A stretch of 64,000 bases of DNA from the NCBI GenBank assembly GCA_003313425.1, contig NHZP01000009.1, positions 558,001 to 622,000 of the forward strand, in the 5' to 3' direction. A program made the position numbers and the translations under genes. Position 1 is the stretch's first letter. The number at the start of each line of letters is the position of its first letter. The stretch is from Pseudopyrenochaeta lycopersici. Lineage: Eukaryota > Ascomycota > Dothideomycetes > Pleosporales > Pseudopyrenochaetaceae. Under the pieces are notes generated by a model that made no database searches, was not told where the DNA came from, and saw only the letters and a list, made by a program, of their open reading frames with translations. Shown here piece by piece: positions 35,423 through 46,840 of this stretch.

Positions 35423-37610
35423 TTAGTGCTTCCTCAAATATAGAACTGCCCAGCCAAAAACCCTATATACAAACACGATAACCAGTAGATAACCCACATA
35501 CTTCCCAACATGGCCTGTTCCATACCCATAGACGCCTAAAACCGCCTTGCCCTCAATCAAACACTGGTCCTGCAGCGTACTCGGATACATGCACTGGCAC
35601 CCCCCATCCTGCAGCGTCTCACAAGCGTAGTTTCTCTTGCCAAACTCATTTACCATCATGCCACGGAAAACGTACGCTTGATAATCGATGTAGTGGAAGA
35701 CGTATCGCCAAAACACGTTGAGCGTCTGCGGTTGTACCATAAAGCCATTTACGCACATCCACAGCCCGTTAGCAAAAGCCGTGGCCGCGAGAGCGACTAC
35801 AAAGATGGGAATCAGGGAGGATAAAAGGACAACGAGCGATTCAGCAGCCAGCAGGTCGAGGAAGAGCCACAGAACCCACGTGAAGAAGCCAGACGCCGTT
35901 GGCGTAAAGTTCCCAAGCCAGTAACTTATCACAGAAAATAGAATTGTGATGAGAAACAAATACGGTATGCCGATAATGAAGTTGGCAATCATGAACGCAG
36001 TGGGTCCGTATAGGCCGTTTGCGCGTTCTTTGGTGTAGATGCTGAGGTCTTCGAGGTAGGCGGGAATGTAGGCAACAGCCATGAAAGACATGAATGCTCC
36101 GCCAAAGAATATCGCGTTGGTGAAAGCCTGAATGTTGGCCTGTGTGGGTGAGAGACGTAGCCACACGGTGCCCATCATGATTGCTAGGCCCATGTACATT
36201 GCAATCCGGATTCCGTAAGCGACAACATCTCTATAGGATTTGATGAATGATCGATGGATTAGAGTTAGAGGGACGAGTGCAGGATTTGCCGCATTATGTG
36301 TGCTGGCTTCCGTTGCGATGGTCGAAGATGTTGGCCTGTTAGCCGCTGCCTGAATTTCATGTGTCAAGGTTGCGTTGTGTGCAGAGTCGGACCAGGATGC
36401 GTGCAGGTGATCTAATTGCTGGGTTGACTTTGCTTGATCGCGGGAGAAGTCTGTGTTGACAAGATCGATGATGAATTCGGCGGGGTTAGTGTAGAGTGGC
36501 ATCTGAAGATGTTTAGTGCCACAGCTCATGGTACGTGATGGAACTCAGAGTCACTTACACTGTAGCCTAGACCGGCAAAATAGTTCTTGACTTCTGGAAC
36601 AGCACCATTGTACACTACTTTCCCTCGTGATAGCAACATCAACTTGTCAAAGAGCTCGAAAGTAGTCGTTGATGGCTGATGGATAGAGGCAATGATCAGG
36701 ACCTGCATGCATCGTTAGTAAGGAGGCTAGACATTTGATTGAACCCAATGATAATTCAATGAGAAGGACCATTTGAACAACAATACTCACCTTGTACTTC
36801 TTCGCAACATCCTTCACAAACCTCATGACCTCATAACTCGCCGCCGAGTCCAAACCACTGGTCGGTTCATCCAAGAACAATATCTTCGGACTCGTAATCA
36901 GCTGGCTCGCAACACTGACCCTCCTCTTCTGGCCTCCCGAGACCCCCTTACGGATCGGCGTGCCAATTAACGTATCAGCCTGATCGCGAAGTCCGAATGC
37001 AGACAGCAGTCCTTCGATGCGAGCCTTGCGCTCTGATTTACTAATAGAACTGAGGTGCATGGTTAGCGTCGGACCAAAATATTACATGCATACATGATGC
37101 ATGGTTTTGTAGAAGATGGTGTTGGTCTACCTGGGAAGCGCCAGCTGCGCCGCAAAATATAGTGTTTCCCGTACAGTGAGCGAGCCAACCAATGCATCTT
37201 CCTGCTCAACGTAGGAACTCAACTTGCGAAAAGTCGCAATACTTGTCGGCGCGCCATTGATACAGAGGGTTTGGTGAATGCTAGCCTTCGGAATTGCGGC
37301 TCGATGCGCGAGGATATTGAGGAGCGTAGTTTTTCCAGAGCCACTGTCACCAATGTTAGGGGATGTCTGATTTCGGTAATAGTATGGGAGTGCAGACGGA
37401 CCTTGGGCCCATCAGAGCTAGAACCTCTCCTGCTTGGATAATTCCGCTGACGCCAGACAGAATATTGAGAGGCTGTTTTGTAGCTCGGTCCTTGACAGTG
37501 ACAGTGATATCCTCCCAACTGAAACTCTGCACCGTGTCGTTCGTCAAGTGAGCATACCCCAAACCCGCTGCATCCTTCTCCACATCCCCGGAATGATTCG
37601 AGATCGACAT
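35423..37610 (-). CDS. ABCG-family half-transporter (White/ABCG2-like), 634 aa, 5 exons
   Basis: Model: complement(join(35423..36502,36559..36702,36791..37049,37131..37343,37402..37610)). The nucleotide-binding domain comes first: Walker A GPSGSGKTT (68-76), signature VSGGQKRR (177-184), Walker B ILFLDEPTSGLD (197-208) and switch His in SIHQPS. A six-span membrane domain follows from about residue 360 (IRIAMYMGLAIMMGTVWLR, then FFGGAFMSFMAVAYIP). The external loop before the last span holds four Cys (YACETLQDGGCQCMYPS, then DQCLIEG), as in ABCG half-transporters. The first donor is GTCCGT, weak, but the join restores the Walker A Ser. The last intron removes a short stretch before MPLYTNPAEFIIDLVN. 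It must dimerise to work; it exports lipids or hydrophobic compounds. Substrate unknown. Confidence 0.88.
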
Positions 37611-38596
37611 GGCAGCTCGGCACGACCGAGGTTAGGATTACAGTGAGACGGCACGAATCTGGGGAACGAAATTTGGTAGCAAGCCCAAAACCAAAAGAAA
37701 TCGGTGTAGAGGGGAAGATAATGTTATAGATTCATATGTCTCACTCCGCTCCCCCTTTCATCATATATATCACCTTCCCCTTGCACCGCCCTGATTCTAG
37801 TATGCTGTGGGCATCGCAGCCGCTGTCATCGGCGACTTCGCAGAGTAAGCGGAACTATGCGTATCAGCCCCCAAATCCTTCGCCCCGTTGGGCTATGGAG
37901 TCAGGAACCGATCAAGCAGTGCGCTAGCAAACATCTTATCAGGTATAGCGCAACTGTCTGTCAGCTTCCTATAGGCTATTTGGCTTTGTCTGGTTGGTGC
38001 ACCTCGTCGGCGCTGATGTAAGTCAAAAGGCCAATGGGTGTAGGGAAGAGCATATACACTATATACATTGATGTGCGAAGCTGCCAAAGAAGGAAAATTG
38101 TATAGTGCGTGTCGCATACCCAGATTCCTGGAATATTCCTCTTCCGCATCGTGCATGAAGGGGCGAGGGGGTGTGGACCCAAGTGAGCAAATTTGGTGCA
38201 CAGATGCCGCTTCCCCCATGCGAGTAATCGATCTGTGGCCGAAACACCGTATCAAACCCCTTCTGTAGATTCCCAGCACAGTGACTTAGCAAGGTAGTGT
38301 GAAAATTCTTCGGCGATGGAGACATGCTCGAGCTGAAGTTATCTCGGTGAGGTGGGAGGCTGACACACAAAATCCCCCTGCTCATCGGCGACGTAGGAGT
38401 GCGCACGGACGCAACCCGCTCTGGAACGTCGCCGACGTGCCACATCGGGCTTCATTTCTCCAATAAAGTACTAAATATGGCCTCATTGGTTCGCAACACG
38501 TGAAAATTTAACGTACGATGTCTCCATTTGGCTGGCAAATACCGACCCGAGCACCAGAATAACACGATTGTCAAACAAGCATCTCCCTGTTCACAT
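37611..38596. other. Intergenic, promoter side of the ABCG gene
   Basis: 986 bp between the ABCG start and the Sec8 stop. Overlapping frames up to 128 codons on the minus strand show no domain. Nothing else recognised. Confidence 0.5.
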
Positions 38597-41500
38597 TTAA
38601 TACATGAACTCGCTAATCTCTAACAGCTGGCCATCTAAAGCCCGTTTAGCCTGTAGGCTTGCTTCTCTGTTCTCCGCATTCAGCCTCTCTTCATATGTCA
38701 TCTCCAGTAGCTTCTTCACCTCCTCTTCTCCAAATCTGCCCCCAGGCACCCCAAAGTCATTTCCATACTGCTTAGCTCTAGCAATGATGGCATCCGGACC
38801 TGCAGTGAACAAGTCAAAGAACAGAGCTGCATAAGGAAGAGAAGCGCCTTCTTCGACGTTCTTGAGATTCTGCTGTAAGACAAGAATGTTAAGCTGCATA
38901 AGTGCGCAGCCATTGGTGTTCATTCTGTCAATCTTGCCAGTGCATAATGATACGAGATAGGTGTCCATGAGAACTGCTAGGCCCCGTGTTATGTGGCCAT
39001 GGGAGGCGGTGGGGATGTAGGTGGAGACCTCAGTATCAAAAGAGACAAGTGCGGAGTTTAGTGACAGGATGGCTGGGTCGGGATCGCTCAGCAGCGAGTC
39101 GATGTAGAGATTAGGTTGGATGGCAATAGTCAGAGATTGAAGTATTGTACTGCGGATGGAGAGGTGGAGGGTACGAAGGGCTCGTACGCTGAGAGATTGA
39201 TAGGTTGAGACAACCTTATCGAATTCACTAGCTATTTGTGAGCATATGGAGATTGAGAAAGTAGGAAGAACTTACGCAGCAGTCTCTGTGCTCAAGGGGA
39301 GATACACACGGCCGCTTTCTGTCCTCGGTTCAGAAGACGAGAGTAATGTCCAGCGTCTGTTGTGTCTTTGGCCACTTGTCTCCGCCTGATTCGAGTCAGA
39401 AGCGCGATCGCTGATACATCGCAGCTGTGCAATTTTCGTGGCTAACCACTTCATGCTTGTGTACATGAGGCAAAGACTGATAACACTCTTTCTGTCCTGT
39501 ATCGTGTCGGCCTGGTCTAAAGGCTCCGCATCGACCGCCTCAATGAGAAGATTGACCTCATTCTCAAGCAGTTCAATGGCATTTTCTCGGTCAGTCGGTT
39601 CAAGCTGGACAAGTCGAGCAATGAGCTGTTCCATCGCATCCGACTCCGCCCAGACGGCAGGTGCCTTAGTCCGGCGGCCTGTAGGTGTGGGTTGCGAACG
39701 ACTGACCAAAGCTTTATACCAACCCATGCATTTCAGCGCGTAGGTGTCCATCTGGCTAATGATAAGTTGGGAGAATGCCTGGTCATGTGGCAAATTGTCA
39801 AGCATTTTGCAAAAGGCGATGATGAGTGTAAAGAATTGCGCCGTTCCCTGCATTGTCAGCACTCTGGCTAATAAATTTATGGGCCGTGTACATACCTTGA
39901 AGATGGGCTTTTTGGAATGCTTTGACCAATTTGATGCTTCGTTAAAAGCATCAATTTCAATGAATGTCTGCGTACATAGCTCAATGAGCGTCTCATCCAG
40001 TTGTGGGTGAAAGACATTCACTAAGAAATCATCCAGGAACGAAGTCAAAGTGCTCATGATGATGTCTGAGCCTGGAGGCACAACCTCCTTGAGCCTGTTT
40101 AAAAAGTCAAGTGAGGGTGGCAGCAGAATGCCCATGTTAAAGACACTCGGTGCAACAAGCAGTTTGTGCCCAGTAGCGCTACCGTCGAGGTTCGTACTGG
40201 CGTTTGTAGCCAGATCCTCTGGTTTCTTTGAGTCTGACACAAGACCAGGAACTGACGACTTGAGGATAAACTCTAGATCCTCTCGCTCCTGTGAAAGCTC
40301 GGGTGTCTTCGTGTCCATGTCGGTTAGCTTGAACATACGCTTGTTCCTATCTCGAGCGGCACGTGAAAAAACGCTGCCAACAGCCGTTTGGCCTTGGCCG
40401 CTACGGTAGGAGCCTTCGCCATCGGTAGCGAGGTAGTCGTGAAGTATGGAACGTATCTGCAGATAGTAAGCACGCAGAATTCATGGCCTCAGAAAACTTC
40501 TCACCTCGCTCTGATACAACTTCCACAGTTCTTTGAACCCACGAGTCAAAGTCGCGCTTGAAGAGGTAAGGCCTTCTCGGCGTACGATGCCTGCCACAAC
40601 ATCATGCACAACTCTATGGCTCTCAGCGATTGCCTCGAATCGTGCATAAAGTGTCCAGAGTAGGTCGTTGAGAAGAGTAGTTCGAATATCATCACTCTCA
40701 ATCTCGGTCTTGGTCTTTCCACCCTTTCTCGACGCATAAGCGTGTAGTATGTTGGGATGCCGTTGTGCGACCTCATTGTTCGACTTATCGACGACTTTGA
40801 ATAGTTCTACAGGCAGACGCTGTTCGATGGTGTCGACTGCCTCATCCAGGCGGCCCATCTTGTTGAGAGCCTCTATTACAAGACGTATGTACTGAAACGT
40901 GTCGGCTTCTGGGTTGTGCGTTGAATCGTCGGTCATCTGCTAGTGTGAGCACCGCACATTCATACAGACAATATACTTACCGGTTCTGAAGTGTCAAGAC
41001 CATCCAAGAAATAGTACAACCGCCTGCCTCGTGCATCGGCCTGGGCGCGCTCGGATATATCGCCTTTGACTTGATTGTGTGCATATTCTTTCCAACGATC
41101 CTCGCAATATGGTGATTTAAGGTAGAGGTGGCTATGAAGTTCTTCTATCAAGATGTCTGTGAGTGAGACCTCTTGATTTGTAAGATATGTTCGCAAGTCA
41201 GACAGGGCGCCAATCTTTTCCATTTCTGATTTTCGAATCATGCGTAGTGCTTCTTGAAGGATTTCCACAGCCGTCAAGAAGCGTTTCTCTGAGATACGAG
41301 CTTCTAGTCTCTCGGGAATGAGCTGCAACTTTTCGATGTTGTCGAGCATCTGCAGCATCTCATCGTAGCTCTGAGAAGTCGTAGCGAACTCTTTCAGCTC
41401 AGGCTTTGCTGAAGAGAGCTGTGACTTAGCTGAAGATAATGACGTCTTCAGACTTCTGACGCGGTGTTGTGAACTTTGCAAGCTGCTTTGAATTTGGTGA

Positions 41501-42218
41501 AAGGTGCCAATGGAGCTGTTGAACCCCTGGTGGTGCTCTGTGTCGTGTCAGTCAAAGATCTTCGTCACGCAATCAGTATCATACCATTCACAATGCCCTT
41601 GAGCGCTTGCTGGAGCTCTTGATGAGTTTGTCGGAACTGGCCAGCTTGGTTCGCCAGACCCAGGGAGCTCGAGTCCATGAGCTTTAGTGCTACCTCAATG
41701 GGCACACACTGGTCCTTGGTCATGAAGTCCCAGTTCTGTTGGATATATTGCAAGACCTCTTCGATGCGCTGACTCCCTGGGCCATAGTTTGCACCTGGTC
41801 TGTTTCGCCTCTCGCCGCTGCGGCGTCGTGCCTGCATGCGCTCAAGACTCGTGGGCCGTGTCACTTGCTGGGGCTCTTCTTCCCGTCTGGAGAAGCCACC
41901 ATAGCCGCCTGGTCGGCGGTCACGGTCACGGTCACGGTCACCACTTGGCCGCCTTGAAAAATCCTCATCTCTACCCATTCCCCCATATCCTCCGGGTCTG
42001 CGTTCGCGTTCGCGGTCGTTGCTCGGCCGTTGTGGACTGCCAGATTCGGGTGCGTTCATGCCTCCATATCCACCTGGTCGACGCCATCGATCGTCGCTCG
42101 GTCGCTCGTCATAGCCATCGTTGGGAGCGCCATATCCCCCGCGAGCACCGTTGTTATAGTTGCCGTTGGTGTATCCACCATTGGCTCCCGCCCGCGAGTA
42201 GCCAGGGTTGCGCGACAT
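38597..42218 (-). CDS. sec8: Exocyst complex component Sec8, 1128 aa, 6 exons
   Basis: Model: complement(join(38597..39227,39276..39847,39896..40456,40505..40936,40981..41537,41585..42218)). All five introns are 43-52 nt with good donors; 1129 codons close in frame. The first 130 residues are a low-complexity Arg/Gly/Tyr-rich extension with repeated RPGGYGG units. The Sec8 core starts SQRIEEVLQYIQQNWDFMTKDQC, then VALKLMDSSSLGLANQ, followed by a coiled coil (IGTFHQIQSSLQSSQHRV, then SLKTSLSSAKSQLSSAK) and the long helical rod to ALDGQLLEISEFMY. Sec8 is one of eight exocyst subunits that tether secretory vesicles at the plasma membrane, at hyphal tips in fungi. It shares a 554-bp spacer with the divergent ctr9 gene. 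Confidence 0.9.
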
Positions 42219-42772
42219 GGTGCGCTTAGATGATAGAATTTGCTACAGCTTCTATGCGCTCGTGTTGCAGGGTCATTGTGCGTGAATGGGGACTTTGCGC
42301 ATTGTTTAGCGCATATGTTGTCCTCAGTTGCGGGGAGCTCGGAGGTGAAGGTCCAACAGCACGGATCACTTGTCCCTTGTCTCAAGGGTTATTGAGTGCC
42401 AAGGCCACTTCGATTCACCATCCGAGAAGGAGTACAGAATCAACGGAATCGTTCATTGAAGAGTAATGGTCGTTAGTTTCCTGCAATACCAAAGTTGACA
42501 GAACCCAAGATCGCGGTCCAATCGACCATTTGTCGCGCCAAGACCTCCGCTCCGCGCTCCGCAAGTTCAGACTTCTGCCAACTCGCGCCCTGAGAGCTCT
42601 CACTCGCGATATTCTTTGTCAAACCATCAACGCAGGCCCCGAGCAGCCTCGCGCCCTTACCACAGCACCCTCGCCCTGCTATGTCGCGCTGATATTGGCT
42701 CCATTCCGCGTCCGACTTTAGACTCCACACGCAACCGCTGCCGAATCGCGACCGCGACCTGCATCATCCATC
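42219..42772. promoter_or_regulatory. Bidirectional promoter of sec8 and ctr9
   Basis: 554 bp between two start codons that face away from each other, both housekeeping genes. The part next to ctr9 is GC-rich without a TATA box. No open frame here has protein character. Confidence 0.6.
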
Positions 42773-45700
42773 ATGGCCGCCGTCTATGCCAACGGCGCGA
42801 ATGGCGTCAACGGGGCAGGCAGCATGTTCCCTCCGCCGCGCTACTCGGACGTGCCCAGCGCCATCACCATTTCCGTCGCAGATGACGAGGGAGGGCAGCT
42901 CGATGTCGAGATTCCCCTCGACGAGGACATTCAGGACGACCCGACCGAGCTCTGTGCGATTCTGGAAAACGAGAAGAGCTTGACGTCGACTTGGGTCAAG
43001 GTCGCCGTTGCCTATGCGAAGCACAAGAAGATCGACGTGGCCATAGACGTGATGAGCCAGGCCATCAATGTCTTTGGCCGGGCGCGTGGCGAGGACAGAC
43101 TCAGCATTCTCAACGGCCTGTGCTGGCTGTATCTCCTCAAGTGTCGCGAAGCCCCGCGCATCAAGTCCGGTATGTAAACAAGACATGTGGCGAAGCCAGC
43201 ACTGACCACTCCAGACACCAATCCAGACGCGAAGACAAAGGACTTCTATCTCCAAGCAGCCACCAGCGTGCTCAACGATGCCTCGCGAATCAGCCCGTCT
43301 CATCCACCGCTGTTCCTTGCTCGTGGCGTCCTCTATCTCCTCCGCGCCTCGCTTCAAGGGCCTTCCACGACTGCCGGGCCCCACCCCGTGAGCCCAGAGC
43401 GCATGGAGACGCTTAAGCAGGCCGCAAAGTGCTTTGAGGATGCACTCAGGGCCTCTGGCGGGCGTAACCTCATGGCGAAGATGGGCAAGGCGCGCGTGAA
43501 CTACTCAATGGGCAAATGGGCCGATGCCTTGAAGGGATACCAGAGCATCCTCGAGAGCTCACCAGACCTTATTGACCCTGACCCACGCATTGGTATTGGC
43601 TGCTGCTTCTGGCAGCTTGGCTTCAAGGACGACGCAGCTAGCGCTTGGCAACGGTCTCTTGATCTCAATCCAAAGTCAAAAATAGCCCTCATCTTACTGG
43701 GCATCTACAATCTCCAGCTCACTGCGAACCTCTCCTCGTCCGACCCAAAGTTTGTCGAACTGTACAAGAAGGCAACCAACCAATACATATCGCCCGCGAC
43801 GAAGCTGGACAACCAGTTTCCACTGACATGCGCAGCGCTCGGGAGCTATTTCATTACCAGGAGGGATCTTGCAAAAGCTGAGGTTGTTGCAACACGCGCC
43901 ATTGAACTCACCGACACGAACGCTATAGCCAGTGACGGCTGGTACCTGCGGGCAAAGAAAGCACACCAAGAAGAAAATATAGCCAAGGCTGCAGAGTACT
44001 ACTCCAAGTCAGATCAGGCCCGTGGAGGCGAGGAGCGCGGCTTCATTCCTGCAAAATTTGGGCTGGCCCAGATGAACGTCCTCATGAGTAATTACGATGG
44101 CGCGAAATTCCGGCTGGAAAAGATACTCCAACAATCGCCTGCCCTCGAAGCACAGACTTTGCTTGGTACCTTGTACGCGGAAGATGTCTTCGCTGCCCAG
44201 AACAGCAAGTCCACAGACGACAAATCTGCCGAACTGAAGAAAGCCCTCAAATACCTGGAGACCGTTCAGAGCGCATGGAAGGACCCCAAGAAGAAAGTCA
44301 CACCCGATCAGTCAGTGCTGCTGAATTTGGCCCGGTTGTACGAGGCTGAACACCCCGAGAAGAGCTTGAAGTGCCTTGAAGAGGTTGAACAAATGGAGCT
44401 CGACGCTATTCCAGACGAAGACTACCCAGAAGACCTTGAGGAGGAGTTTGAGATCAAAGCCGCGCTGCGCGAGCTCTTACCTCCTCAATTACTGAATAAC
44501 ATGGGCTGCTTTCATTTCCAGGCAGACCGTTTCGTTCGAGCTAGAGAGCTCTTTCAGGCTGCACTCAATGCGTGCGTCAAAGCGGCCTCTCGCGATGAGA
44601 CTATCGACACTGATGCCCTCGTAACGTCAATCAGCTACAACCTTGGCCGTACGTACGAGGCCGAGGGCATGAATGACGATGCCAAAGTTGTTTATGACAA
44701 CCTATTGAAAAGACACGCCGACTATGTTGATGCTCGTCTCCGCCTGACCTACATTGCTTTGCGACAGAGTCCGCAAGACGAAGGTCCACGAGCAATGAAA
44801 GACCTGTTCAAAGAGAATGAAGACAACATCGAAGTGCGAGCTCTCTATGGGTGGTACGTTAACAAGTCGAAGAAGCGGACTCAGAACTTCGCGACGGATG
44901 ATGAACAGCGGCTCTATAAACATACTCTCCAGAAGTCTGACAAGCACGATCGGTACTCGCTCATGGGTATGGGTAATATTCACCTTGCTATTGCCCGTGA
45001 AATGCCCAGAAGCTCGGAACAAGAGAAGGAGAAGCGTCGGAAAGGCTACGAGCGAGCCGTTGAGTTTTTCGACAAGGTGCTTCAACTTGATCCCAAGAAC
45101 GCATATGCCGCCCAGGGTATAGCCATCGCTTTAGTTGAAGACAAGAAAGATTTTTCAACAGCCCTTCAGATCTTCACGAAAGTTAAGGAAACACTCAAGG
45201 ACCACAGCGTGTTTGTCAATTTGGGTCATACCTACTGCGAGATCAAGCAGTATGCTCGAGCGATTGAAAATGTAAATATTATGACTTGACACGCGATATC
45301 AGAATACTAACGCTGAACAGTACGAAGCTGCACTATCGAAAGGTCGGCAAGGTGACCCAAAAATTCTCGCCTGTCTCGGACGTACTTGGTATCTTCGTGC
45401 CAGACACGAACGAAGCATCGCCTACTTCCGCACAGCCCTCGACTACTCCAAGCAAGCCCTCAAAGTTGCTCCTTCAGATCTCAACTCGCAGTTCAATGTC
45501 GCTTTCATCCAATTCCAGATCGCACAAAGTATCATTAACCTTGCTGAGAAAGATCGGTCCCTTGAAGAAGTCGACGAAGCTACCAAAGGCCTTATGGAAG
45601 CAATTGAGTCTCTCGATAATCTTGCAAAGGAGGAAACACCACCCTTTCCCCGAAGCGATATTAAATCCCGTGCAAATATGGGCCGCAACACCATGGCTAA

Positions 45701-46415
45701 ACAGCTCGAGCGTGCACGTGATAAGCAAGCCACGTACGAAGGCGAAAATGCAACGAAGCTCGATCAAGCTCGCAGAATTCGTGAAGCAGAAGTACGCCGT
45801 CGTGAAGAAGAGAAAAAGAGGTTGGAGGAAGAAGCTATCGAGCGGAGGCGCAAGATTCTCGAGGAGCAAGAACGCGCTATTGAACGTGACCGCGAACTTA
45901 TGGAGAAGCGTGGTGAGGAAGAGCGGAGACGCATGGAAGATGACGAAGATAGAGAATTGCGGAAAGCTGAGCGTAGAGCCCGTGGCCCCAAGGGCCCCAA
46001 GCGGAAGAAGAAGGATGCTGATTCAGACACCGATGGCCTTGCTGGATCCGACGACGATGATGATGAACAAAGGTCTCGACGGAGAAGGACTAGTGCTTCT
46101 GGTACTGAGGGTCTTACGGACGAAGAGCGGCCGCGCGAGAAGAAGAAGAGGAAGCTTGCGCGCAAGAGCGAACCGGCGGGCAAGTACAAGTCTGCCGAGT
46201 TCATCGATGAAGACAGCGACGAAGGTGATGCGGATCTACCGGCCGAAGATACCGAAAAGGCCGATGCGCAGTTGGCCAGTGAAGACGAAGCTGCTGCCGC
46301 GGCGCCCAGGGCGCGTAAAGGTCGCGTCGTCGATGACGAGGACGAAGATGAGGACGAGGGCATCGCAGCACCGAAGGCGAACGGCGATGTCATGGATGAT
46401 GACGACGACGAGTGA
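42773..46415 (+). CDS. ctr9: Ctr9, TPR subunit of the Paf1 transcription elongation complex, 1182 aa, 3 exons
   Basis: Model: join(42773..43169,43215..45271,45321..46415). Introns are 45 and 49 nt; the second has a CTAAC branch point and joins ARAIENYEAALSKG. The protein is a chain of tetratricopeptide repeats over about 800 residues, for example GKWADALKGYQSILESSP, ADRFVRARELFQAALNACV and RAVEFFDKVLQLDPKNAYA. After residue about 950 a long charged coiled coil begins (RRIREAEVRRREEEKKR), and the last 170 residues are acidic/basic low complexity ending DDDDDE. That layout, TPR scaffold, charged coil and acidic tail, is that of Ctr9. It scaffolds Paf1C on RNA polymerase II and supports H2B ubiquitination and H3K4 methylation in the nucleus. 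Confidence 0.92.
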
Positions 46416-46840
46416 AGTCAGAGTGGTGAGCTCCTAGGAACAAGCACCCAGTGCGGAGAAGTTGTGGAATTATCTGGCACGGCGTCATAGTTTTGGCATC
46501 TATTCTTCCATCTGCATGCATCAGCGCTACGGCGTTTTGTACTTTACCTCCTATGAGAAAAGTTGTTCCCCATTTTCCATGCGGACAATTTGTATACCAA
46601 CTTAACCCCCCGGAAGGAGGAAAAAGCGCACAACAGAGTTCTCTATTTTTCGTTTTGGAATGGAATTGATAGCGCCAAAAACTTGTAGAATATAGATACA
46701 GATACCGTATTGATTGTTTGAAGCATCTGCAGAAAGAAAAATGGAGCGGAAGAAGAAGAAGCATTGCGCAACACTGCGAGGAATATGTGATTTGATTAAG
46801 CGTGACTGGTTACATGATTCTAAACTGATGAGGCATTTTC
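46416..46840. other. Convergent 3' spacer of ctr9 and vps18
   Basis: 425 bp. Without the 3' exon of vps18 it would appear longer. No other feature. Confidence 0.5.

Noticed and set aside
37893..38445. Overlapping 128-codon minus-strand frames between the ABCG and sec8 genes
   Set aside because: Two overlapping frames of equal length without domains or splice sites point to chance.
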